The notes under the pieces were generated by a model that was given only the letters and a program-made list of their open reading frames with translations, ran no database searches and was not told where the DNA came from. Positions 41,223-48,791 of a stretch of 64,000 nt of DNA are shown here, one piece after another; the first letter of the stretch is position 1, and each line of letters starts with the position of its first letter. Source of the DNA: CALIZF01 sp046292445 (GTDB lineage: Bacteria; Pseudomonadota; Alphaproteobacteria; Rhodobacterales; Rhodobacteraceae); assembly GCA_046292445.1 (NCBI GenBank), contig JBKBQT010000017.1, forward strand, positions 1-64,000, in the 5' to 3' direction. A program made the translations under genes and the position numbers.

Positions 41223-42896
41223 TCAGCGCCTCCTGAAACCCGAGAGCGAGGAAAACCGCAGGCTGCCGGGGCGCGCCGGGGCGGGCGCGGCCGGGGGCTG
41301 CTGCGTCGGCGGCGGCGGTGCGGGGGCCGGATCGGCCGGGCGCATGGCGGCGGCGCGCTGCGGCTGGGCCGCGGGCATCGGCGGTCGCGCCGCCTCGGCG
41401 GGCCGCGGGCCGCCCTTGCGGGCGTAACCTTGCGCGGCATAGCCCTCGACCCGTCCGTTCTGGTCGGTCGCGGTATGGTCGGGCAGCCGCGCGCGGTCGC
41501 CCCCGCCGCCCCGGGTCGATGCCGCCGCCAGCGACTCGGGTGCGAGCTTCACCCCCGCCTTGGCCGCCACCACCTGCGCGCATTCGATCAGGGCGCAGTT
41601 CTTGGCCGCCCGCCGGTGCGCCTTCATGTCGCCGTCGCGATAGGCGTTGAGGATGCGCAGGTCGATGGGGTTCATCCCCACCGTCTCGGCGACCTTGTCC
41701 ATATGCGTCTCGATGGCGAAATCGACGCCCGTGATCCCGAAGCCGCGCATCGCCGTGGCCGGCGTGCGGTTGGTGTAGACGCAATACACATCCGCATGGA
41801 CGTTGGGGATCGTGTAGGGGCCCGGCAGGTGGCCGACGCCCTTGATGATCGCATAGGACGACAGGCGGGTGTAGGCGCCGCTGTCGAAATAGCCCGTGAA
41901 CTTGCGCGCGATGATGCGGCCGTCGCGCGTGACCCCGTCCTTGATGTACCAGCGTTCGGCGCCGCGCGGGGCACCCACCTGCATCTCCTCCTCCCGGTCC
42001 CACATGTATTTCACCGGGCGCCCCGTTAGCATCGCGCCGAGGATCGCGAGCGGCTCGTGGATGCTGTCCACCTTGCCGCCGAAGCCGCCCCCCACCGTGC
42101 CGCCGATGAAATGCAGCCGCGACGAGGGCATGTTCAGCACCTTGGCCGCCGTGCCGAGCGAGAAGAACAGCGCCTGGGTCGAGGTGTAGCAGACGAACCG
42201 CCCGTTCTGTTCGGGCGCCGCGATGGCGCCGCAGGTCTCGATCGGGGCCTGTTCGATGGGCGACATCTGATAGCGCCCCTCGACGATGTGGTCGGCGCGC
42301 GCGAAGGCCGCCTCCACATCGCCGTAGCGCAGTTTCTGGTGGTCGTATTTGCCGTGATAGATGAACCGGTTGGTCGGGTAGATGTCGAGCACGACGGGCG
42401 CGCCGGGCCGGATCGCCTCCTCGACGTCGAGGACATGGGGCAGCGGCTCCCATTCGACGCGCACGGCGCGGACCGCCGCCCGCGCCTGCGCCTCGGTCTG
42501 GGCGATCACGGCCGCCACCGGCTCGCCCCGGTAGCGGGTGCGGTCGGCGGACAGCACCGGCTCGTCATCCAGCCCGAAGTCGAGCAGCGACAGAAGGGTG
42601 TTGAGGTTCACCGGCACATCCGCCCCCGTGAGGATGCGCACGACGCCCGGCAGCCGCGCCGCCTCGGCCGTGTCGATCCGGCGCACCCGCGCGGCGTGGT
42701 GGGGCGAGCGCACGCAGCGCAGGTGCAGAAGGCCCTCGAACAGGTGATCGTCGTAGAAGGGCGATCGGCCCGTCACATGGCCGGGGATGTCCTGCCGCCG
42801 CGTCGGCTTGCCGACCTCGTTGAGGGTATCGTCCCGCTCGTCGCGAAAGATGTCCTTGCGGAACTCGACCATCCCGCCCTGAACCATGTCGGTCAT
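41223..42896 (-). CDS. molybdenum hydroxylase large subunit, N-terminal half
   Basis: The 557-residue protein holds the first part of a molybdopterin-binding large subunit (aldehyde oxidase/xanthine dehydrogenase fold): GHVTGRSPFYDDHLFEGLLHL, IGGTVGGGFGGKVDS, and PATAMRGFGITGVDF. The motif is not the AYRCSFR-type loop of true CO dehydrogenase. The last 90 or so residues are an unusual Pro/Ala/Gln-rich tail, not seen in the family, after which translation stops and restarts for the second half. ATG 42896 overlaps the small-subunit stop as ATGA. Confidence 0.88.
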   Translation of the reverse strand: MTDMVQGGMVEFRKDIFRDERDDTLNEVGKPTRRQDIPGHVTGRSPFYDDHLFEGLLHLRCVRSPHHAARVRRIDTAEAARLPGVVRILTGADVPVNLNTLLSLLDFGLDDEPVLSADRTRYRGEPVAAVIAQTEAQARAAVRAVRVEWEPLPHVLDVEEAIRPGAPVVLDIYPTNRFIYHGKYDHQKLRYGDVEAAFARADHIVEGRYQMSPIEQAPIETCGAIAAPEQNGRFVCYTSTQALFFSLGTAAKVLNMPSSRLHFIGGTVGGGFGGKVDSIHEPLAILGAMLTGRPVKYMWDREEEMQVGAPRGAERWYIKDGVTRDGRIIARKFTGYFDSGAYTRLSSYAIIKGVGHLPGPYTIPNVHADVYCVYTNRTPATAMRGFGITGVDFAIETHMDKVAETVGMNPIDLRILNAYRDGDMKAHRRAAKNCALIECAQVVAAKAGVKLAPESLAAASTRGGGGDRARLPDHTATDQNGRVEGYAAQGYARKGGPRPAEAARPPMPAAQPQRAAAMRPADPAPAPPPPTQQPPAAPAPARPGSLRFSSLSGFRRR

Positions 42897-43360
42897 GCCC
42901 GCACCCTCTTGCCTGCCGCGCCGAGGATCGCGGCGATGATCGGCTCATACCCCGTGCAGCGGCAGAGATTGCCGCCGATGGCCTCGATCACCTCGGCCCG
43001 GCTCGGGCTCGGGTTGCGGTCGAGCAGCACCTTGGCCGCCATCAGCATGCCGGGCGTGCAATAGCCGCATTGCGCCGCGAAATGGTCCATGAACGCCTCC
43101 TGCAGCGGATGCATCGCGGCACCCGCAAGGCCGGCCGCCGTCTCGATCCGCCGACCCTGCGCATCCTCGGCCAGCATCAGGCAGGCCAGCCGCGCCTCGC
43201 CATCGACGATGACGGTGCAGGCCCCGCAGGCGCCCTGCCCGCAGCCGTATTTGGGCGACAGATCGCCCACGCCCCGGCGCAGGAAGTCGAGCAGGTTCTG
43301 CCCCGCGCCGGCGAAGGCCGCCTTGTCCTGCCCGTTGAGCGTGAAGGTGACCGGTTTCAT
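42893..43360 (-). CDS. [2Fe-2S] small subunit of the molybdenum hydroxylase
   Basis: The 155-residue electron-transfer subunit carries two [2Fe-2S] clusters: the plant-type ferredoxin motif CGQGACGACTV and the C-terminal CGYCTPGM with CRCTGY. It passes electrons from the molybdenum site to FAD. It lies between the FAD subunit and the large subunit in the order M-S-L. The start ATG 43360 overlaps the FAD-subunit stop. Confidence 0.95.
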   Translation of the reverse strand: MKPVTFTLNGQDKAAFAGAGQNLLDFLRRGVGDLSPKYGCGQGACGACTVIVDGEARLACLMLAEDAQGRRIETAAGLAGAAMHPLQEAFMDHFAAQCGYCTPGMLMAAKVLLDRNPSPSRAEVIEAIGGNLCRCTGYEPIIAAILGAAGKRVRA

Positions 43361-44142
43361 GCCATGCCCTCCAGAAGCCGCCGCAGATGCACGCCCGCCA
43401 CCGCGCGCCGATACCAGGCGGTGGCCAGCGCGTCGGTCGGCGGGTCGAGCCCCTCGGCCGCCTGCGCCGCCGCCCGCGCGATGGTGGCGGCATCGAGCGC
43501 GCCGCCCTCGAGCGCGCGCTCCGCGCCAGAGCCGCGCATCGGATGCGGCCCCATCGCGCCGAAGGCCACGCGCACCCCGCGCAGCCGTCCGCCCTCGCGC
43601 GGCAGAAGGGCCGCGATGCTGAGCACCGAGACGCCCTTGGGTTTCACGCGCGCGACCTTGAGCCAGCCGAAGGCGCGCGGATCGCGCGGGCGCGGCACCT
43701 CGATGGCGGCGACGAGCGGCGGGCGGGCACGCTCGCGCACCACATCCTCGACGGGGCGCGCCCCGCCCTGCCCCGTCAGCACCGCCCGGGCGCCGAGGGC
43801 GATCAGCGCCACCGCGAAATCACCGTAGGGATGCGGCGCAAAGAGGTTGCCCCCCACCGTCGCCTGGTTGCGCACCTGCGGGCCGCCGATGGCGCGGGCG
43901 ACCGGGTGCAGGAACGCAAGCTCGCCCTGCGCGATCACCTGCGCCATCGTCACGCCTGCGCCGATCCGCACCACATCGCCCGCGGCCACGATCGCCCGCA
44001 GGCTCGGGTCGGCCGCGCGGACCAGCCGCGCGGGCGCCTCGCCGGCGTTCACAAGGCGCATCAGCACCGTGCCGCCGCCCATGTAGGGCACGCCGGCCCG
44101 CGCCGCCTCGGCCAGTGTCGCAAAGGTTTCCACCGTGGTCAT
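43357..44142 (-). CDS. FAD-binding medium subunit of the molybdenum hydroxylase
   Basis: The 261-residue subunit has the FAD loops PYMGGGTVLMRLVNAGEA, ATVGGNLFAPHPYGDFA and VRIGAGVTMAQVIAQGEL of the CoxM family. It transfers electrons from the FeS subunit to an acceptor, usually quinone. It overlaps the SRPBCC gene upstream as ATGA and the small subunit downstream. Confidence 0.93.
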   Translation of the reverse strand: MTTVETFATLAEAARAGVPYMGGGTVLMRLVNAGEAPARLVRAADPSLRAIVAAGDVVRIGAGVTMAQVIAQGELAFLHPVARAIGGPQVRNQATVGGNLFAPHPYGDFAVALIALGARAVLTGQGGARPVEDVVRERARPPLVAAIEVPRPRDPRAFGWLKVARVKPKGVSVLSIAALLPREGGRLRGVRVAFGAMGPHPMRGSGAERALEGGALDAATIARAAAQAAEGLDPPTDALATAWYRRAVAGVHLRRLLEGMA

Positions 44143-44579
44143 GCCAGCCCCATATGCGCGCGGATCGCGTCGAACCCGCCCTGATAGACGGTCTCGGCCA
44201 CCATGGCCCGCAGCTCCCCCTCCCGCCCCGCAGGCGTGTCGAAGCGGCTTTCCCAGTGCCAGAACGTGCGGTCGCCGTCCGTCACCGGCGCCAGCCGCAC
44301 ATGGGCCACGTAGTTCAGCAGCGGCACCGGCGTGTCGAGCAGGCAGTAGGAAAACGCCATGTCGGCATCCGACAGCGTCAGCAGCAACTCGCGCAGATGC
44401 GCCCCGTCCTGCAGGTGGAAGTTGCGCACGCAGCCGACCCGGTCGGACGGCCAGCCCTTTTCCACATGGCTGTCGGCGACGATGGGGTGCCAGCGGTCAT
44501 GCCCGTTGAAATCGCGCAGCACGGCCCAGACCGCCTCGACGGGCGCATCGATCACCGTGCTTTTCACCACCCGGACCAT
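44139..44579 (-). CDS. SRPBCC (CoxG/MxaD-like) protein 1
   Basis: The 146-residue protein is a START-like SRPBCC domain: VVKSTVIDAPVEAVWAVLRDF at the N-terminus, RVGCVRNFHLQDGAHLREL and the helix EGELRAMVAETVYQGGFDAI. It lies next to the molybdenum hydroxylase like CoxG, which anchors CO dehydrogenase to the membrane, but lacks a membrane tail. Its near twin follows upstream, joined without any gap. Confidence 0.87.
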   Translation of the reverse strand: MVRVVKSTVIDAPVEAVWAVLRDFNGHDRWHPIVADSHVEKGWPSDRVGCVRNFHLQDGAHLRELLLTLSDADMAFSYCLLDTPVPLLNYVAHVRLAPVTDGDRTFWHWESRFDTPAGREGELRAMVAETVYQGGFDAIRAHMGLA

Positions 44580-45017
44580 TCAGCCCGCCATCGCCCGCTT
44601 GAGCGCGTTGAACCCGGCCTGAAACACGCCCGTGCCGATGTTGCCGACCAGATCCCCCTCGACCTCGGGCGCACAGTCGAACTCGGCCGTCCATTCGGCA
44701 AAGGTCCGGTCGCCGTCCGTCACCGGCGTCAGGCGCAGCGTGGCGACATAGCCGGTCAGCGGCATCGGGGATTCGAGGATCGAATAGGTGCAGAAATAGT
44801 CGTAATCGCTCAGGCCCAGCAGCTTTTCGCGGATCCGGTCGCCGTTCTGGAGGTGAAAGTCGCGCACGCAGCCCACCCGGTCGGACGGCTCGCCGTTCTC
44901 GATCCGGCTGTCGCGGATCGCCGGATGCCAGCGCGGCAGGGCGTTGAAATCGCGCACCCTGTCCCAGACCCGCGCCACCGGCGCGTCGATCACCGATGAG
45001 GTATAGACCCGCGCCAT
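44580..45017 (-). CDS. SRPBCC (CoxG/MxaD-like) protein 2
   Basis: A 145-residue SRPBCC protein, about half identical to the next gene (VYTSSVIDAPVARVWDRVRDF, SDRVGCVRDFHLQNGDRIRE, GTGVFQAGFNALKRAM). The two are tandem duplicates with no intergenic base. The start ATG 45017 is one base after the flotillin stop. The pair may form a heterodimer that binds the substrate or the enzyme; this is inference. Confidence 0.87.
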   Translation of the reverse strand: MARVYTSSVIDAPVARVWDRVRDFNALPRWHPAIRDSRIENGEPSDRVGCVRDFHLQNGDRIREKLLGLSDYDYFCTYSILESPMPLTGYVATLRLTPVTDGDRTFAEWTAEFDCAPEVEGDLVGNIGTGVFQAGFNALKRAMAG

Positions 45018-45018
45018 C

Positions 45019-47949
45019 CTACTTGTCCCCCTTCGGCGCCTTCTTGGCATCATTGGCGATGCGCTGCATGTCGGACGCCTCGCGGATCAGGCCACCCTGT
45101 TTGGCAAGGCTCCCCCCCTCGATCCCGATGTCGCTCAGCAGGCTGTCGATCAGCGGCGCCTGAACGCGGTAGCGCAGGGCCGAGTTGATGACCTCGTCCG
45201 TCGGGCTCGCGCCGGTGCCGCCGCCGCCCTCGCCCCCCGTCGCGCCCGAAAGCTGCATGATGCGGATGTCCTGGATCTTCTCCAGCGGCTTGACCGAGGC
45301 CGCGACGATCCCCTCGACATGTTCGAGCATCTTGCGCCTGAACAGCGAATGGCGCGCCTCGTCGGTGAGGATGTTCTCGGCCTCGTTGATGAGCTTGGCC
45401 GCCTCGGCCTCGACCGCGGCGCGCACCTGCGCCGCCGCCGCCATCAGCCGCGCCTCTTCGGCCGCCTTTTCGGCCATCAGCACATCGACCGACTTGCGGC
45501 GGTTCGCCGCCTCGGTCTCGCGCACGGTCTTGACGCGTTCCTCGGCCTCGGCTGCGCGGGCCTTCGCCGCGTCAGCCTCAGCTCTTGCAGCGGATTCCTC
45601 AAGTGACTTGCGATAAAGGACGATGGCCTTTTCCATCTGCGCGCTTTCGACCGTCTCTTCGCGCGTTACCTCAAGCTTGCGGCGCAAGGTCTCGTGATCA
45701 ATGCGAATCTCGTCGAGCTGCCGTTCCGAGGCGATCCGCGCGCGTTCCACATCCTCGCGGCTTTCGATCTCGGCCTCGCGCAGCGCCTGCACGCGGGCGA
45801 TCTCGAGTTGCTCGAGGCTGCGGCGCCGCTCCAGCCGCGCCGCCTCGACCGCCCGTTCGCGGTCAACCTCGGCCGCCTCGACGTCGCGGGCGGCGGCGAT
45901 CTGGGCCTGTTTCACGCTCGCATCCGCCGCCGCGGCCTTGGACCGCTCGCCGGCCAGCGCCACGACGCGGGCCTGCTCGGCGGATTCCACGGCGCGCTTG
46001 CGGTCGATCTCGGTCACCTCGCGGGTGCGCTGGCTGCCGATCCGGTCCTGTTCGAGCGCGAGTTCGGCGGCGATGCGGGCCTTTTCGACGGCCTCGCGCC
46101 GGGCGATCTCGGCCGCTTCGATATCCTTCTCGCGGGCGATCTCGCGGGTGCGGATCGCCTCCTCGGCCGCGATCCGCTCGCCCTCGAGCGTGCGCTGCCG
46201 CGCGATCTCGCGTTCGCGCGTGGCCTGTTCGGCCGCGATGCGCTGCGCGTCAAGCTCCAGCCGCTGCGCGATCCGCGCGGCCTCCACCGCCTCGTCGGCG
46301 GCGACGCGTGCCTCGTCCAACGCGCGGTCGCGGGCGATCTCCTGCTCGCGCGTGGCGGCGTCGGCGGCGATCCGCTCGGCCGCAAGCTGTTTCTCGCGCG
46401 CGATCCGGGCCGCTTCGACCGCCTGGCCGGCGGCGATCTCGGCCGCCTCGACGGCCTGGGTGCGGGCGATCTCCAGCTCGCGGATGCGGCGGTCCTCGGC
46501 GATGCGGGCCTCGCTGATCTCGGCGGCTTGGGCGATGCGGGCGCGTTCGACGGCCTCGCGCGCCGCGATCTCGGCGGCGTCGAGCGTGCGTTGGCGCTCG
46601 ATCTCCTGCATGCGCACCTTTTCCTCGCCGGAAATTCGGGTCTGGTTGATCAGCAGCGTCTGCGCCATCTTGCGCTTTTCGGTCGCCTCGCGGGCCTCGA
46701 TCTCGGCCGCCTCGATGGCGCGCATCCGGGCGATCTCGGCACCTTGCGTCTCGCGGTCGCGGGCGATGCGCGCCTCGGTCACCGCCTTTTCCTGCACGAT
46801 CCGGGCAAGCTCGGTCGCCTCGCGCGCGGCGATCTCGGCCGCCTCGATCTCGCGGGTGCGGGCGATCTCGCGCGCCTGGGTTTCCTTCTCGTTCTCGATG
46901 CGGGCCTCGCGCACGGCGCGTTCCTGCAGGATGCGGGCCTTCTCGACCTCCTCGCGGGCCGCGATCTCCTCGGCCTCGATGGCCTTGGACCGGGCGATCT
47001 CGCGCCCGCGCACCTCGCGTTCGGAGGCGATGCGCGCCTCGGCGATGGCGCGGTCGTTGGCGATGCGGGCGCGCTCGATCGCCTCGCGCGCGGTGATCTG
47101 CGCCTCTTCCGCTTCCGTCTCGCGTTCCGCCCGCTCACGCGCGAGCAGCGCGCGCTGCTGCGCGCGGCGGAATTCCACCTCGCGCTCCTGCTCCAGCCGC
47201 GCGGCCTCGGATTCCCGCTCAATGTCGAGCACCTGCTTTTCCGCCTCGAGGTTGCGGGCGCGGATCAGCACCGTCGTTTCCTGCTCGATGTCGTTGCGCA
47301 GCTTGCGCTTGGCCTCGATGTCCTTGATGAGCGCGGTCAGACCCTCGGCATCGAAGCGGTTGGAAGGGTTGAAGAACTCAAGGCTCGTCTGGTCGATGTC
47401 GAGGATCGCGACGGATTCGAGCTCGAGCCCGTTCTTTTCCAGATCCTCCTGCGCCGCCTCGCGCACCCGCGCCACATAGGCCGCGCGCGTCTCGTGCATG
47501 CCGGCCATGTCCATCTCGGCGGCCACCGCGCGCAGGGCGCTTTCGAACTTGCCCGACAGGAGGGCATGGAGCGTTTCCGGCTCGAGCGTGCGGCGGCCGA
47601 GGGTGGATGCGGCCATGGCGACGGCGCGTTTCTCGGGGCGCACGCGGACGTAGAATTCCGCCTCGACGTCCACCCGCATCCGGTCCTTGGTGATGAGCGC
47701 CTCGCCCTTCGTGCGCGTCACCTTGAGCGGCAGGACATTCATGTTGACCGGCGTGATGTCGTGGATGATGGGCCAGACGAAGGCGCCGCCGTCGATCACC
47801 ACCTTCTCGCCGAGAAAGCCGGTGCGCACGAAGGCCACCTCCTTGGTGGACCGCCGGTAGAGCCATTGCATGACCCAGTAGACGATGGCGATGACCACCA
47901 CCGCCACGATCAGCCACAGGATCAGTTGCCCGATGAGTTGCCCGGTCAT
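45019..47949 (-). CDS. giant flotillin-like SPFH protein with 44-residue repeats
   Basis: The 976-residue protein has an N-terminal membrane helix (about residues 5-29), an SPFH domain (about 35-215) and then about 600 residues of charged helix. From residue 287 the sequence AREAIERARI returns at 331, 375, 419, 463, 507, 551 and 595, exactly 44 residues apart, which equals four 11-residue hendecads. Typical flotillins have about 450-650 residues. The end (about 880-976) has Gly-rich and amphipathic segments. It probably scaffolds a membrane microdomain for the adjacent enzymes. ATG 47949 is 14 bp after the previous stop. Confidence 0.9.
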   Translation of the reverse strand: MTGQLIGQLILWLIVAVVVIAIVYWVMQWLYRRSTKEVAFVRTGFLGEKVVIDGGAFVWPIIHDITPVNMNVLPLKVTRTKGEALITKDRMRVDVEAEFYVRVRPEKRAVAMAASTLGRRTLEPETLHALLSGKFESALRAVAAEMDMAGMHETRAAYVARVREAAQEDLEKNGLELESVAILDIDQTSLEFFNPSNRFDAEGLTALIKDIEAKRKLRNDIEQETTVLIRARNLEAEKQVLDIERESEAARLEQEREVEFRRAQQRALLARERAERETEAEEAQITAREAIERARIANDRAIAEARIASEREVRGREIARSKAIEAEEIAAREEVEKARILQERAVREARIENEKETQAREIARTREIEAAEIAAREATELARIVQEKAVTEARIARDRETQGAEIARMRAIEAAEIEAREATEKRKMAQTLLINQTRISGEEKVRMQEIERQRTLDAAEIAAREAVERARIAQAAEISEARIAEDRRIRELEIARTQAVEAAEIAAGQAVEAARIAREKQLAAERIAADAATREQEIARDRALDEARVAADEAVEAARIAQRLELDAQRIAAEQATREREIARQRTLEGERIAAEEAIRTREIAREKDIEAAEIARREAVEKARIAAELALEQDRIGSQRTREVTEIDRKRAVESAEQARVVALAGERSKAAAADASVKQAQIAAARDVEAAEVDRERAVEAARLERRRSLEQLEIARVQALREAEIESREDVERARIASERQLDEIRIDHETLRRKLEVTREETVESAQMEKAIVLYRKSLEESAARAEADAAKARAAEAEERVKTVRETEAANRRKSVDVLMAEKAAEEARLMAAAAQVRAAVEAEAAKLINEAENILTDEARHSLFRRKMLEHVEGIVAASVKPLEKIQDIRIMQLSGATGGEGGGGTGASPTDEVINSALRYRVQAPLIDSLLSDIGIEGGSLAKQGGLIREASDMQRIANDAKKAPKGDK

Positions 47950-47963
47950 GCTGTCGCTTCCCC

Positions 47964-48791
47964 CTATCGGCCCGTGATGCGCTTGAAGGCGCGCGTCTGG
48001 TCTGTCATCGCCCGTTCCGTCGGCAGCCGCTCCATCGACGAGGCGCCGTAGAACCCGTGGCAGTGGCTGGTGTTCTTCAGGATGTATTCGGCATCCCCGG
48101 GCATCGCGACCGGGCCGCCGTGGACCAGCACGATGGCGTCCTTGTTGATCCGCAGCGCCGCCTCGGCCCAAGCATCGACCACGGCCGGGCAATCCTCGAG
48201 CCGCAGCGCGGTCTGCGCCCCGATGCTGCCGCCCGTCGTCAGGCCGAGGTGGCACACGATGATGTCGGCCCCCGCGCGCGCCATCGCCTCGGCCGAGCCT
48301 TCGTCGAAGACGTAGGGCGTGGTCAGCATTCCCTTGGCATGCGCCTGGGCGATCATGTCCACCTCGAGTCCGAAGCCCATCCCGGTTTCCTCGAGCTGCG
48401 CGCGAAAGGTGCCGTCGATCAGGCCGACGGTGGGAAAGTTCTGCACGCCCGAGAACCCGATGCGCCTGAGGTCGTCGAGGAACACATCCATCAGCCGGAA
48501 CGGGTCGGTCGCGCAGACCCCCGCGAGGACCGGCGTGTGTTTCACCACCGGCAGAACCTCGGCCGCCATCTCGACCACGATGGCATTGGCGTCCCCGTAA
48601 GGCATCAGCCCGGCAAGGCTGCCGCGCCCCGCCATCCGGTAGCGGCCCGAATTGTAGATCACGATGAGGTCGATCCCCCCCGCCTCTTCGCATTTGGCCG
48701 ACAGGCCCGTGCCCGCGCCGCCGCCGATGATCGGCGCACCGGCCGCGATCATGGCGCGGAACCTTTCCAGGATCGTCTCGCGGGGGATCAT
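47964..48791 (-). CDS. phosphoenolpyruvate hydrolase-like TIM-barrel protein (COG5564)
   Basis: The 275-residue protein belongs to the TIM-barrel family that accompanies Tm-1-like domains: GAPIIGGGAGTGLSAKCEEAGG, YNSGRYRMAGRGSLAGLMPYGDAN, GFSGVQNFPTVGLIDGTFRAQLE and HGFYGASSMERLPTE. Its biochemical role is not settled despite the name. The ATG overlaps the stop of the Tm-1 fusion as ATGA, so the two are made together. Confidence 0.88.
   Translation of the reverse strand: MIPRETILERFRAMIAAGAPIIGGGAGTGLSAKCEEAGGIDLIVIYNSGRYRMAGRGSLAGLMPYGDANAIVVEMAAEVLPVVKHTPVLAGVCATDPFRLMDVFLDDLRRIGFSGVQNFPTVGLIDGTFRAQLEETGMGFGLEVDMIAQAHAKGMLTTPYVFDEGSAEAMARAGADIIVCHLGLTTGGSIGAQTALRLEDCPAVVDAWAEAALRINKDAIVLVHGGPVAMPGDAEYILKNTSHCHGFYGASSMERLPTERAMTDQTRAFKRITGR

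Noticed and set aside
40199..44142. Interpretation of the molybdenum hydroxylase as CO dehydrogenase
   Set aside because: The large subunit lacks the AYxCSFR or AYRGAGR loop of form I and II enzymes and has AMRGFG instead, so another substrate is likely.
45694..48051. Very long plus-strand open frame opposite the flotillin gene
   Set aside because: It mirrors the repetitive high-GC coiled-coil gene on the other strand; no start signal or family is recognisable.
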